A stretch of DNA of 64,000 nucleotides. It comes from Owenia fusiformis. Taxonomy: Eukaryota; Annelida; Polychaeta; Sabellida; Oweniidae. Of the stretch, positions 45,884 through 60,529 are shown one piece after another (the stretch's first letter is position 1; each line of letters starts with the position of its first letter). The stretch covers positions 14,370,822-14,434,821 of the forward strand of contig CAIIXF020000008.1 in the NCBI GenBank assembly GCA_903813345.2, written 5' to 3'. The notes below the pieces were generated by a model. It did not search any database. It had not been told where the DNA came from and worked only from the letters and a program-made list of their open reading frames with translations. The translations under genes were made by a program, and so were the position numbers.

Positions 45884-46015
45884 CTGAAATAATATAACTG
45901 AATGACGAATTGATTGTTGCATTTTCAACCACTTGTGGCCTTGCACAACTTGTTTTCTTATCATGTACATTATTCTCATCATGTACAAGTATTTTATCAT
46001 ATTGAGTACTTTCAT

Positions 46016-46729
46016 CCCAGCTTAGAAGTACTCTATTGTTATCAGTTTTAGGGGTGATCTTGACTTATGTTTTGACTGATAATAATACCACATCTATCTT
46101 AATCTTTTGAAGTCATAAGCCACATATGACAAATGAAGTACTGCTATAAAGCGTCCATTTAATACATCACCTTCTATAATGTAACCAATTGGAGACTCAA
46201 ATGACTTGAACTACATAAGCGAAAAGTTCAATTTTTTCTGATTCAATGTTTTTTGTTGTACTTGTATTACAAAAAAACAAACTAGAATAAAATCAAATGA
46301 CAAGCCATGTTTTACTGACAAAACTGGATCACTAATAAACAAAACAACAAATGTCATTATGTATTTCACCATTCCGACAAACCTGAGAATTTTAATAGAT
46401 ATCTTGCCCAGTGTACAATTTAGATGATGAAGTGAAACTTGACCACGAAAAGTGGATGAATAGTAAAACAATGGGGGAAAAATAGAAACAAACAATTTTG
46501 ATCTTATTGGAACATTGTACTAAATTATTTTCAAATAGTCAATTGAGTTCAATACCTATTCTTGTTGATGATTTGAGTAATTACGTCAGGTAAGGCAAAG
46601 ATAAAGCCAATATCTTCCCAAAACTATATGTCTCTGGTTTAAAGTTTTCACTTGGAAAGGCAATTTGATAATGCTTTTTTACAATCTCTTACAAACAAAC
46701 AGTCCATCCACATGCTGTCAACAAATGAT
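46016..46729. other. Intergenic, between EPDR gene 2 and the LINE remnant
   Basis: No gene seen. It would include any first exon of EPDR gene 2. Confidence 0.5.
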
Positions 46730-47190
46730 GCTTAAGTTTTTGAATGTGAATAAGGCCTTTGGACCTGACCAAATAACTTATCAATAATTTTGTGGGGAAA
46801 AACTGTTTCTCCTAAATGCTGGAAACTTGGCAAAATTGTTTGGGTTTGTGTTTTTATCTGGACACAGTCCTCAATAATTGATTACTTGACTGAAGACTTA
46901 GATGCAGGGTTCGATGTAAAAGTGATATTTTTGGACATTTTGATGGCATTTGACACATTCTTCACAATCTTCTGATTAAACTTGTTATGGATTTAGTCCT
47001 TGATGTTGAGATCACACTTAACTAATCGCAAGGTCAAAGTTGGTATTGTTAGACAAAATTTGAATGGTCCAAAGAAAATTACATCAATGCAGGAGTTCCT
47101 CAAGAATCAATATTAGCCCCCCTCTTTTTCTTTTCTACATTCATGACATCACTGACCATATAGACTCTAAATGTTATCTACATTCAGCAT
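46730..47190 (+). pseudogene. Decayed non-LTR retrotransposon reverse transcriptase
   Basis: Reverse-transcriptase words appear across shifted frames: NKAFGPDQIT, FLDILMAFDT (like LDxxKAFD), and INAGVPQESILAPLFF with YIHDI (like GVPQGSxLSPLLFxLYINDI). Stops and frameshifts are abundant and no flanking ends could be set. Confidence 0.7.
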
Positions 47191-48239
47191 CAATAACAAG
47201 TGGTACATTTTCAAGGCGGTGACATATTGTCATGTTATCCCTTGTTTTAGTTCCAACCATAGACGTATAAATACATATAAAATGTGTGTTAAAATCATGA
47301 AATAGATGACGTGAATTGCATCTAGAGCATTCAAAATGTTCACTAAAGAAAAAAATAGAACAAGTCAAGTATTTATAAATTAAACTATATTACAAATACT
47401 AAAATCAGTTTAATCATGAATTTATTGCATTATGATGTTTACCTACCATTTTGTGGATTTTTTAAAGAAGATGCGTTCTCACTCAATGACAATCACAGAA
47501 TGTACCGAACTTGTGTGAATGCACGGGTCATAGAAACAGTACAGTTCAAGACTGAAAAATCTACCTCCAAAAAGTATATGATTCAAATGGGTTTTTCTTG
47601 TAGATGAACTTATGACAGTCTAGTGTATAATTATTATCAGTGTTTGAGTACATTTTTATTGTAAGCTTGACAATAGGAACATGAACTTTATCAAACTTCA
47701 AACTATTGTTTTTTCATCCTTTTGTTATCTTACATGTAGACCAGACCATGTTCTTGATTGCAAAAATCCAGGGATTCTTTAATATTTGGAGTAGGCGTGT
47801 CATTGACTTCAGAAATGGTATGGTTTTGATTTGTTATTTCATTGCATTTTGCCCAGCAGATAGCAAAATGGAGGATTCTAGATTAACAATTAAAATGGCA
47901 GTTCATGCAAAAACTCATTCAACTTTTGATCCATGAATTATTTTTTTCAACTGGATTAATGAAGAACCCTTGAGCATATAACCGGATGAACATCACTTTA
48001 AAAGATGTAACATTTTGTTAATGGAGGATTAACGGGGATGTTGCCATACTATTTAGCCATACATTTGCAGCAAAGATCACAATGAAAAATGAACTTCTGG
48101 TCAAATTGTTTTCAGTACAAACCACTGCTGATAATGAAATGTTGAAAACAAGATATAGAATGTCTGCACTCGTATTACATGAAGTCATCTAGTAGTCTAG
48201 ATGCGATAGTGTCTTCTAGTTGTTGAACTACAGTAATAC

Positions 48240-49075
48240 TTAAAGGCCCCATATAAAGTTTAAACCACTTTGGCTTATATTGTAGTCTTACCCAATGTTA
48301 TCAAAGTGTGATATGTGAAACTTTTTTTTTAAATTTCAAAAAGTGGTTTTTGATAGACTTTTTGTTCCGAAATTTGTGTATTTATTTAAAACCAAGAGGT
48401 CACTCATATATTCTAATTAGCCACAATTCATACCAATGCATAGCATTTATCCTCCCATGTTTTTTTGCCGAAAAAATTAAGAAAATCGGTTCATAAATAA
48501 GCGAGAAATGAACTTATCAGTGCATGAAAATGGTTCTGAGAAAAATGCATTTCAAAATTTTAGTTCTCATAGAAACCAATGGTACAATGATATCTAAAAC
48601 ATAATTTATTTTTCCTTTTAACCTGGTTAGACAATCAACATTGGTTTTTTATGAAAGCCTAGCATATTTAGGAAAGTTTGACATCGAAAAAAAAATTTCA
48701 ATATTTTTCAAAAAGTTTTTGGTACCTTAGTGACATCACTAATGTTTCAAAATATTTTTGATATGCTAAAACATTGAAGTGGCCCATTAAATATGGCATT
48801 TTATTATTGAAATAGTGTGTCCTTTGTTCAATCTTTGCATTGGTGTTAAAAAGATAATCTTTTTTGAAATGCATTAAGAAATATTTGATGATTAAGAAAT
48901 TTCAACTTTTTTTGAAAAATGGCGGGAAATTTGAATATTTGAAAAATGAAATGCTCACAACTTTTTTTTCAAAATTTTTTTTTTGTTCAAAAATCTCTAA
49001 AATCACTTTTTAAGTCCTGACAAATAGTAAATGAATGATAAAAAAATATTTTCAAACTTTAGACGGGGACTTTAA
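48240..49075. mobile_element. ~835-bp MITE with TTAA-type ends
   Basis: TTAAAGGCCCCATATAAAGTTT and AAACTTTAGACGGGGACTTTAA are inverted ends. The interior is very T-rich with no ORF. Confidence 0.65.
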
Positions 49076-52000
49076 CAGATCAAGTGTTGCATCAAAAACA
49101 CAATTCTGATAGGATTCTCACCATCACACATTTTTTTGCTTTTCAACTACGAACATGCCAAGACTGACTAGATGAAGTTTATAATGACGGGCTCCATATC
49201 AAATTATCACTCTTGTTAACTCAATATCTATAATTTCTAATGAATGTCATTTTTGTGTCACAAATACAATTTTCCGACCAATATATTCTTCACCAGCTCA
49301 AATGAGGTTTCAAAAAGATGATGATATCTGATAAAAGGGGGAATTATTTAGAATTTAAAATACAGAAATCTAGAAAAATTCTAACATTTCAAACTTGGTT
49401 TATAAGAATCTGGGGTTCATTTTTGGAATGATTGTAATGTAACCTAAGATTCTTAGAAAACCATTGTCTACTTTTTGACGAGCAATGACTTGGGACCAAA
49501 TTGTAAGTTACGACGATTCCAAAAACGGACCCCTGATTCAATTTCTTGGGAGTCGAGAAATACAATGCAAACAATGATGCATTTAAAACAGAGTTATTGG
49601 AAATATTCTAAGAAAGGGTTAATTCCACCAAACCATGCTAAGACTACTTATTTTTAGGTTATATTTGTAGCCATTGGCAAAAACATGGAAGATAATGGGG
49701 TAATCTCTTTTTATATTCAATTTAACCCCATAAGCTGGTCTTAAATCTGTCATTTTATACCAATCCGAACATCAGCATGATCAGCATTAAACATGTAGCG
49801 ATAATTCTGAGAGAAATCGAAACAATAAACATCCAATTGCAACCGCCATCTTCCCACGAAGATTTCGTCAGTTGTAATTCCAGTAAATTCCCTCAGGATG
49901 GCCCGGGGTCTAAAAACCACCAAAATATCTGATTAAATTCGTCAAGGTTTCGTAGCAATCAAAACACGAAGGAGAAAACTCACGGTACCTAAACATTGTA
50001 GCGTAGACCTTTAAGCATTTGGTTTATATGTCAAGAGAAAGAGTGTCGAATATGATATCCATGGGTGGATAATATACCAAGGGAAAATAGTAGGGTGTTA
50101 TGAGTTTGTCTCAGTTTTAGTTAAAATTAGAAATATTTAAATTCCTAGTGGGTTTTTGGCAAATGCCTGGAACAAGTGACCAATATGTGAAAGTAAAATC
50201 CACGTACACGACATATTATATTTTCACACATTTGAAGATGGATCTTATTCTTATGTCATAGAACAGCATATTTTAAAGGTTTATCGCAAGTTTTACCACT
50301 ACACACGCTGGGCATGGTCGTTGCGATCCGATGATAAGTAGCAACCAAACTCGTCTAAGCAAATAAAATTTAATTTAATCACATAGTTGGAAATGCATGT
50401 AACATCAATTTCAACATCTTGTTTGAGTGGGATTATTTCATATTAATTCTGTTGATAACAGAGTGCGGGTATTACAAATCGAGTACCTACAAAATACATC
50501 GATCTATTTGCATTTACACCATTTCAATTCTCATATATCTCATACGATACAGTAACAGTAAGAAACTGCTAATACAAGTATAAGTCGAACATCACTGCAC
50601 CTACGTGGAACACATCTGTAGGGGGAACACCTCACAAGTGGAACGGGTTTTCAAATGTCCCACAGCCCATTAACTCCATGTTAATGAACCTCTATAAATG
50701 GCACCTCGCAAGTGGAACACTTTTTGTGGTCCTAAGGGCGTTTTACTTACACCAGTTTTGCTGTTTTCAAAACTGTTCACTGGCAATTTAGATATATATC
50801 AAAATAACTTGTAAATATCTGAGGGCGCAATGTGGCGTTGAGAGTATGGACATTTATTGACTATATCATTATTTGATAACTTTCCCCTTTCTCCTCTCCA
50901 CATAGTCCCAACAGAGCCAAAAATCTCAATCATTTGCTTTGACTTATATGTTATGGCAACCCAGCTTTATCAAAAACAATTGCACAATATCAGATCGAGT
51001 GGAAATTGTTATTTTTTGTTGAATGATAAACTTAAAAGTGTGGTCGGAGAGTGGTCCATTGTATTCTGACTTATTCCCTGGATTTACGGCTTTGTTGGAG
51101 ATTTTCTAAGGGGATCAATCCTATTAGTGAATTAGTAAAGCTAACTCTAACTAATAGCGCAAAATATAAATACTTTGTATTTCATATTGTTGGCCTTTGT
51201 GAAGAATTTAAGGAATTAGGACTTTAAACACACCGCTTTTCTAGAGCCACTGTAAAATAAGTACCGTTAAAGACGCTTTTTAGGGCTTCTATAGAAATCA
51301 ATGGGTTTTGCAAATGTTCGCCACAAAATATTACACCTGCTTTAAAGATGCTTAATTCAAAAACTAAAATCAAAAGAATGCTAATACCTATACATCGAGT
51401 AACATATTTACAAATGAAAATGAACAATACATGGGATGTTTAGGATGGGCAACTGACCTGGATTGAGATTAATCTAAAAGCAAAAGAGGCTAGACCTTCC
51501 CACTTGGTAGTCTTGCAACGGCCTGAAAAAGAAATTTCCCATTTTGCTCAATGTATTAATTGTACAGGATGCAAGCACTGGATTGTCCGTACCTTTTACG
51601 AGAAAATTAGTTTACAATATTTCGTCATTGAAGAATTGAAATTGGGATGTCCATCCATCACAACTTGTTACCTTATTACCTTATGGTTTTACATGCCAAC
51701 ATAATTCACAAATAATTCATGTGGTTTTTGACAAACAATTTCACAATTACCACAAAATGTCAAAGTATTTGTCAATATCAACAGTGTTATAATTTCTAAA
51801 CTCTATGATTGACAGTTCAGACAGATATATAGAAAGTTAACAATGTTTTATAGTATTAATTTACGATTAGTGGTTTTATAACACGATTCGTTTCCGATTT
51901 ACTATTTATTCATTATTATTTAGCAGTAATCAGATTTACATTGTGTATTGTGATATTTCGTTTATAATACAAGTACATCTGTCAAGAGGGGTTTACACAC

Positions 52001-54082
52001 ACTGCGTATCACAACAAGCATGTCGCCACGTGTATATCATCCCACCCCCTGTCCCCACTTGGCCCAGAGTGGAATAATTCCCCGTTGAATTGCTTTTTGA
52101 ACTAAAAATTGTTTGGGTCTACACTTTTCTTTTGAAATGTTGCACTTGTTTTAAGTACCTTTTAATCAGATGGTTGTTTGTTTACTTTCTTTGCTTGCTC
52201 GCTTGCTTGATTTATTCCAGTTTCAGATAAACGAAGTGACGTTTCTGTGTCTGCTGATTCATTTCAAGGCATTTCTCATGTAGGTTCACTTTATTTCATG
52301 TTAAGTATGATATTTTGAGCCCATCGCTTTCTCGAAATAGAAATACTATTATGTTGTTCCTCCACAAAGTGTCTAGGGGCAAAGTAGATGCAAGACCTCA
52401 TTTAGTTTTCAGGGTGGTTGCGATCATGGCATAAGCAATAAATAAGTGGAATTTTTAAGATTTGTTTTGAATTTTAAAAAAATTGATGCAACTTCCTTCA
52501 AAATTGAGCTAGAAGCTTAAAATAAAAAGATCTTTCTTCTTCTGTCTTGTGGTCCTATTTTCCATCGCACCCCTCCCCCTCCCCTGGCTACGCCTATGCA
52601 AGTCTATATAATTTAGGGCTGTGACTTTTGAGTTATGACGTTCACCTAAACCATTTGATACAGGATGATAAGAGGTATATCACTTTGTACTTGCAAAACA
52701 GACTCTCCCGAAGGAGACCGTCTAAAGCAGCCCGATAACTTCATAATGTGACCTCCTTACTCGTGTTTCCTTAGTTACCATCTGTATTAAAATGTACTTT
52801 TTAAATGAGTGATGGCAACATACGGGAGCACTGGCAGCAGATTGAGATTCTTCTTCGGGAGGCGATGTGACGGATTTTGAAGTGATTTGTTCTCGAGAAT
52901 AAAAATATTAAATAATTGAGAGACCTACACGAAGAATTGACAGTTCGGCTACATATCAAGATGATAGTATTTGGGCTTAGAATCAAATTATTTAACTGTC
53001 CCAAATACACCTGTTTTCCCTGAATGCATTTGGCTCGGAAATGGGATTTATTTGAACTGATTATGGCGTGAAAGTGTGAGAAACTTGACTAATCGGTAGC
53101 TAGAATACCAGAGTAGCTTGGCACTTGAGCCTGAAGTGTCATGGAAGTGTTAAATAAATCCTCAAAGAGGGCCTCTCTTTACCTCTCGCTATGACTTTCC
53201 TCAAATATAGAACAAGCCTTATGTAACCTAGCTTGGATATAGAATTTCACTGATTGTAACACATTTGAAATTAATCGTTAAAATTCACATGGAAAGAGCA
53301 CGATTTTCTATAGACGCAGGATTTAGATGGTCAAGGGGTTTACAAAAGCCTTTGAATTTCACTCCGAACTGTTTCTTGTAAAATATTTGCCGTTGTTCTT
53401 AAAGCTACTGTGCTTATTGTCCATTAACTTGGTTAAAAGTGACCGGGGATGAATGTATGGTGAGTTAGTTAACTTTATTTGCACTCACTTATCAACCTCC
53501 AGTTCCGAACGGACACGGGGCCCAGAACAAATTATTGCAAAAGCAATTACATAATCCTAGATATAATTAATCTAAGCCCAATGGCCAGTGTTTAATCTTC
53601 ACTAGCATTAGATCAATTTATCGCGATGTATTGTTTAAAGACAAACATTATGACCGGATTTATCCGATGTTGTCAATTCCAAGCTTTTAATGCAATTTGT
53701 TAGTAAAGTATTAGATTAGAGAATGGCATCGATGTAACATCGTTCATCAGGCGTTGACCTTGATCAATTTATTAATCCGTACGTCTCTATCCAAGGTTTA
53801 TCCATAGGACCATGACAGAATCTCGAAATTGTTGATGTCAAAAATTCATCGATTTTAATTCTTAGCTCTAAGTTTCAGTGTTTTTTATTTTTATTTTGTC
53901 GCTCACACTATATGCTTTTTTAATTTCCATTCGACTTTTTCAATCGCTGTGAAGCGATCAATGGCATAAAACTGAGAGAGTGATATTGGCATTGCACGGG
54001 ACAAATCTGGAAGAACGGATGGATCTGTCTGGGGTGCCTTCGGAATATGTCAGCTGACCGTATAATTTACTCACCCGCTTAC
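49076..54082. other. Gene-poor intergenic DNA
   Basis: Five kilobases without a supportable ORF or clear repeat. Around 50,590-50,740 the words AAGTGGAACA and GTGGAAC recur (CTACGTGGAACAC, CACAAGTGGAACGG, CGCAAGTGGAACAC). Confidence 0.5.
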
Positions 54083-54456
54083 TTAAAGGCAGAATCAGAC
54101 CTATGGGGTGACAAAATTACAAGCAACATGTACAACTGACCTACCAATCTATGCCTTACAATCTCAAATACAATATCTCCCAAAAGATTCACTTATGTTA
54201 TAAATTGGTGAAGTTATAATGGATTCAAAGTGCAAAAATGGGTGAAAATGTTTAAATTCTCCCAAATAATAAGATGGTAACCATTCTTATAAAAAAATAA
54301 TAGATTACTGTAAAAATCTTTAGTTTTCCTGAAATAAAGTGTGCAATTAGGGGATTTTTAGAAAATAGACAGGAAAAGGAATGACATAAGCCAGAAAGAT
54401 TCTTAAATTGGAACACTTTTTGTGAGGTTGATCGCTAGATCTGATTCTCTCTTTAA
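54083..54456. mobile_element. 374-bp MITE with TTAA-type ends
   Basis: TTAAAGGCAGAATCAGACCT and AGATCTGATTCTCTCTTTAA are inverted ends. Confidence 0.6.
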
Positions 54457-55644
54457 ATAGACAATAGGAGTAAAATATGTTCTCTTATTTGGAAATACAA
54501 TTTGAATGATAACATGCACATTCTAGAGCAGTAAGACCTCAATAAATGAACCTGTATTTTCTAAGAGGGGCTATAAAGTTCTCAAGCTTTTTCATTTTCT
54601 TCCGTGAAATGTTGGGCTTAATTTCCTTCATCAGATGATCACTGAGGGTAAATTCTCTCAAATTAAGATTATTTGAAGGACCAATTTCTATACTTCTTCT
54701 CTCAATATGCAAATATAGCATCATTAACAATCAGTTCATGTATTTATTAACCACATAATAAGAAGCTAATCTAACATAACGTGTTTATTTTATCATATCA
54801 AGATTTCTTGCCATTGTTCTATTTCTATGAATATTTCATAATTTTCTTAAATTGATGAGAATCAACAGACAATGTAGATGTATTAGAAAAATTGCAACTT
54901 GTGCGAGTGGATAATCTACATTCATTTGCGTCTTTTGTTTATCTTTTTACTCCACTTGACGGATAAATGTGATTGTATGGCCACTTAGAAAGTATCCACT
55001 TTATTTGGTCAGTGAATATCATTAGCGGCGATATGGAAATCACATGGGATTACATCGAGCTGATGTGGTTGCATCGCAACTAAGCATTTCAAGAGCGGAT
55101 GAATATATCCAAATATGATAATGGTAGGCTAAGTGGAGGGATAAATGAGTAAAGTGGTTATTTGGATGTATTAATTATTCCAAGGCTCCTTGACAGAATC
55201 GCTACTGGTCCCCTACCTCGCCACAGAAGCCCTGGAAAAATTCACAAATGTTGAATATGATGATATAACATAGTACTTGGTTAGCATTAGTGAATTCAAC
55301 TGACGGCTGGCGGATTAACTTACTATTTTATGACCAACTTATTTAAATATGAATAGTACCTGCCACTATTCCATTCATATTCATGGAGTTGGCCATAGTT
55401 TAAATCATAAACCGGTAGTTGAATTTGCGAATGCTACCTTAAAACATCAGGGGTAAATTATTCTGGAAGAATATTCTGGAGGAAGACGTAATACATCATG
55501 CTCTATTATTCATTGAAACTAATTGTTGCTCTGTAACCTACATTTAAGATTTGTAAATTGTAATCGTTATCTACTTTGTGACTAGTGGGATGGTTATTTT
55601 TTAATGAAACATATTGTTTATGTTCACTTTCGGTTCATTTTTAT

Positions 55645-56345
55645 GTCACCACCAAAAAGTGGTGACATACTGTTATGGTCTCCGTTTTTGACGGCGGTTG
55701 GTGATCGGCGATCGGCGGGTGGCGGTTGGCGTCTGTATTTCAAAATCATCTACAAGTTTTCACAAGTTCAAATCTGAATTTTTATTCAATATTTTAATCG
55801 TCAGTGGCCTTTTCAAGGTCAAAAAAGGTCAGAAAGGTATTTTTCAACTTGCTTCAAATCATTTTTTCAAAATCATCTACAAGTTATCAGAATTTGAAAT
55901 ATGACTTTAGATTTGAGATTTGACCTTCATTGACCTTCTCACGATAAAAAAAGGTCAAAAAGGTCTTTTTCAACTTGCTTCAAATTGACCAATTTTTTCG
56001 AAATCATCTACAAGTTATCAGAAGTTCAAATCTGACTTCAGATTTGAAATTTGACCTTCATTGACCTTCTCAAGGTAATAAAAAGGTCAAAAATGTCTTT
56101 TTCAACTTGTTTTAAATTGACCAAATTCTTTTTCAATCAAATTGACCAATTTTTTTCAAAATCATCTACAAGTTCTCAGAAGTTCAAATCTGACTTTAGA
56201 TTTGAGATTCCACCTTCAATGATATTTTCAGGGTCAAAAAAGGTATTTTTCAACTTGCTTCAAATTGACCATTTTTTCAAAATTATCTATTATAATATTG
56301 TGAGCAACTAGGTGGTGACATTTTGTCATGTTAATGCCTTGTTCC
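55645..56345. repeat. Interspersed repeat copy 3 with internal tandem units
   Basis: ACCAAAAAGTGGTGACATAC and TGTTATGGTCTCC open it; GGTGACATTTTGTCATGTTA and ATGCCTTG close it. Inside, about four ~125-bp units each contain AAATCATCTACAAGTT, TTGACCTTCATTGACCTTCT and TTTTTCAACTTGCTTCAAAT. Confidence 0.75.
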
Positions 56346-59300
56346 TTTACGTATCCAACATATTGTTCTTGTGGTCACTTTCTTTTGTCAATTTAAAATA
56401 TCGATCTTAGGCCACTTTTTGGTATTTATTTTTTAGGTATTTAAACATATTGTTTTTGGGGTCACTTTCATTTTGGTATTGTGAATATATTGTTTTTTGG
56501 ACCATTTGCGTTCTTTTGTGCATTGAACATATTGTTTCCACAATATGACCACATTCTTTTTAGTAGAAAACAAACTGTTTTGTGCCTTACACCTTTTTCT
56601 TCAATTAAGTTTTATTTTTTCTCTATCTGGTTTTTGATTTACACGCTGTCATTTGGGTTTTATACCCCAAACTTTTTATTTGCCCACTCCGTATATATAC
56701 GATTGGTGCATAACATAATAATTAATGCCAGCACCAGTCCTGTTACTTTTGGAACACCCTGTATTTATTTTCTGCTTGACATTTCATTTTGAGTATCTGT
56801 TTTTGGATATTATTGTCATTGCGCATTAATACATAGTCTTTCAAACAATACCTGTAATTACCTACTGCGCAATTAGTACTAACAAGTCAGGAAATAAACA
56901 AATGTCATGTAGGGAAAGTGTCCGCAAATATTGACTCTAAAGTTTACCTGAAAATTATCGGATTTGGCCAATCATCTTATTAATTATGTACAAATTCTTA
57001 GTTTACATGCAGAAATGTAAATAATTTCCAATAAACGATCCACTGCTTACATGGACACTTGCAACAATATCTTTCATTGTAAGTTAAGCTAACAAATATT
57101 AAGTAACTAAGGATTATGTCTGGGGATTATGGCATTCAGTAGCGAATTATCCGACATATATTACAAATAAAGTTAGAATCTCATTAGTTTGAGTAATTTG
57201 TGATTGATTTATGATTAAGTATATGTTATGTTCCGCTTGCAAGATTTGTATTTCTCTAGAAAGCCTATGTTTGGCTTGGGGTTTGGCTCTAACATCTCTA
57301 CATAGCTGCTCCCATGTGTCTTGTCGATGTGAATTTAGCGGCTACTTATATGATTTAAAAGTTTGTCATTGAATAAATGGTTAAAAAAGGTCACTTTGCT
57401 AACTATTTGTAGTTAAACATACATATTATATGTGCTAAAATCTCATTAAATCTAGATTGCCACAAGTTCTCAAAGGAATCTAGTTTGTTAGCAAGTGCAG
57501 TATCCCAAGAGAACAATACTGGGTTTACATTTTGTATTTCTATTGTACAACGTAAGCAGCGTGTAAGTTTGACCTAAATGCGCAAAAGAAGCCTTGCTTA
57601 CAATATTATGCACTTGACCCGAGGCACTTATTCACTTGTAAACTTTTTTGAAATAAAAGTTAGGAAGAGGAGGGGGAGGAGGGGGACTGGAGTGGAGGAT
57701 GAGGACTGGAGGGGATCCATTCATATGTTTCTAGCACTGGAATTACACGTTAGTTCCTCGAAAATCATGTTCGGGTCATTGATCCTTTGTGGCTCTTTGT
57801 TAGTCTTGGATTTTAAGTCATATTTCTGCATGATTCATAGCAGTCCATGTAGTGTAGTTGTATTTTCTTGCAATTGCTAATATATTTCTTGCGCCGACTT
57901 GAGAAGAATATAAAGTAATCTGAGTAATCACGCATGCAAAATCTACAAACACCCGGGCAAACACCCCCTCCCCTTTCTACTCGACAAATTCACTTGTTCC
58001 CGGGTGTGATTCCTAGCAGAGCGTCCAGGTGTTGTAATTTATCTTAATCTGGTCAGCTTTAATCATAATAGGATAAAGGAAACGCCTTTATTTTTGTTGA
58101 TCCTAGCGGATAGGATTAACTCCTAGGTTTTATTCGAATCCGGTTGAGAACTAAACAAATGTGTTAATTTTAATCCATTTTCTATAGATATTTATTTTGC
58201 GGATTTCAAGTGGTTTTTAGAGATTGAAGTCTTAACTTACGACGTTAGGTTTGCAAATAAAGAGATTTTAAACTGTTAACATTCATTACAGATATCAACA
58301 TTGGCATCACAAATTCAATTCTAGTGTATCGCGTTCATCAACTTAGAGATTATAAAGTCCGTGGTCGGATCTCTCCATCATTTAACTTCGCAGATGGTTC
58401 AGAGTCCCCGGGAATAATGAACATTTGTTTTACAGGAAATTGTTAAAACAATAAGCATACTTGATTGTACTGGTCCTGTTCCTATCGTTCGCGTTTTCCT
58501 CAGTCAAATCTGAAGTTAGTCAAAAGTGAATATATCAGTCATTACATATATCATCTTACCATAGACATTAAATCGTACTTCAAGATTCTGCCCCCACCCT
58601 CTTTTCTACTTCAACAATTGTTGTTGAAGTAGGGGGAGGTCTTGAAGCAAGACTGATAATTTTTCTTCAGTGAACTCTTTTTTATATTTGATCGATGAAT
58701 GTTTAAATTAATTGATGTCAAGTAGGGTTATAGATGAGATTTTAAAGCATGCGAGTAGCGTGCATTGTTCGCTGGTCTTTGTGTTCTATGTCAAATGTGA
58801 TCTTTGTAGAATAACACCTTAGACCTAATCATAATTTCATTGTGTATCAATACCAACAAAATGAAAATATTTATTGAAATAAATCTTGAGATGTTTCTAT
58901 CTGTGACTGGCAGGCTATACATCTCTCTAACAAGATTCCGTGAAAGATTAATTGCTGATCAATAGGGGAATAATACAAATGCTATAAAATAGCAAAATAC
59001 TGGGGGCTTTATTTAGCAAGCATGAGAGCGAAGTAATCTTTTCACGCAAAATCCCATTGTTCAATAAGAGGATTTCGCTAATCCAGTTTTGAAACGTTTT
59101 AGGGAACAATACCTTAATTCCACTTGTATTATTTTGTTAAATCTCAATTCAAAACTTAGTAGTCTAATGAAGGTATGGCTAATATCTTAATTACACATGC
59201 AAAGGACTATGTGAAAGAAGTTTAGGAGCGCACACCAAAAATCCATTATCTTCTTAATAAATTCTCCAAATTTTATCTACGAATAAAAGTAGATCAACTC

Positions 59301-60529
59301 TATTTCAGGCGATTATAGTTCGGTTAATGACTGTGATATTTGGTTTACTATTCATATCTAAGGTTCTAAACCCTTCCAATCAAACCTCTTTATACGAACA
59401 ACATTTATTCAGTATTATACTCTAAACATCATATTTGTTTTCCCCGACTGGGGGCTGTAAAGTATTTGCTCGGCCATTTGGTAAAACGGATGTAATTTCA
59501 CTTAACAATGAGACCATTTTTGTAATCTTTTCGCTTTTTATTTAATTTTGTTTCTCAAAGCGCATTTAGAGTAAAAGATCGCTGTTCTGTGACATAATGG
59601 CGGAGATGGAATGTGACAATCACTCTTAAAATCTATTAAAGTCATTAAATCTGAGGGTGTTTTCAACAGAGGTGTCACTTTCACGCTAAATCCTGTGTAG
59701 AAACATTCTAATTGAAATAGTTTGTAATCCAAACTCGCTGAGTCTTCGAGACTAATTGTTGCAAAACTCAAGAGGTCGGTTCCTTGAGCCGCTCTTCTAA
59801 TCCATCGGCACTGGGATGATATGCCGTAACGCGGAATTCAATAGCCGTCCTTCCCAAACCTGTTTAAAGTTTGGACCATTACTACAAATATCAATTCTCT
59901 CATTTCTGGAGTTTGGTCATCATTCCTCCCCATTTTAGTGGATTTGATCTTTATAGATTAAAATGACAATCTAATTGTAAAGATATTTTTGATTTTGGCT
60001 CTGTTTGTTTGGAATATTTAACCCCGTGTGTTTATAAAACAAGTTTAACTATTTTATATTAGCATGTGCATTTTGTTTTCCAAAACGGATCATTTGTCTT
60101 ATATCGGTTAATCTGCGTCAAATGCATAGACTATATATTACATCTATCGGAGATTTGAAGCATTTTAAAATACTTTATATTTAAGTTGCACAAAATTTAG
60201 ATTATGAAACTGGTGTTAATATGTCAAAAGGTTTGAATCGGAGTTAAAATTCATGGAACTTAGCCACAAAAGACTAAGTTTGCAACCATAGAAAATCGTC
60301 ATAATAGAGAAAAACATATAACCACTGACATTTTATATGATTTTGTGCCTCATAATTCGGACCGGGATTACTTTCCACACTAATGGCACATATTCGGTTA
60401 ATTTCATTAAACCCCAATTAAACAAACTAACGGAAGAACGCTCTCATGATACTTTCAATTAAGAGGACTCTCCAGTAACAATACCTAAAACCAACTTCTG
60501 TGCATTACCGGATTCACCCTCAGCCCTAT
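56346..60529. other. Gene-poor DNA upstream of goosecoid
   Basis: No coding region supported. It contains a purine-rich run (57660-57715), a small perfect hairpin CTACTTCAACAA/TTGTTGAAGTAG (58607-58634) and several TAATCC/GGATTA words. Enhancers for Gsc may lie here, but nothing in a single sequence proves it. Confidence 0.4.

Noticed and set aside
46790-46975. 61-codon frame
   Set aside because: Part of the decayed LINE reverse transcriptase, not a separate gene.
57578-57880. 100-codon frame upstream of Gsc
   Set aside because: It depends on a purine-rich low-complexity run (RKRRGRRGTG) and has no recognisable domain or splice context.
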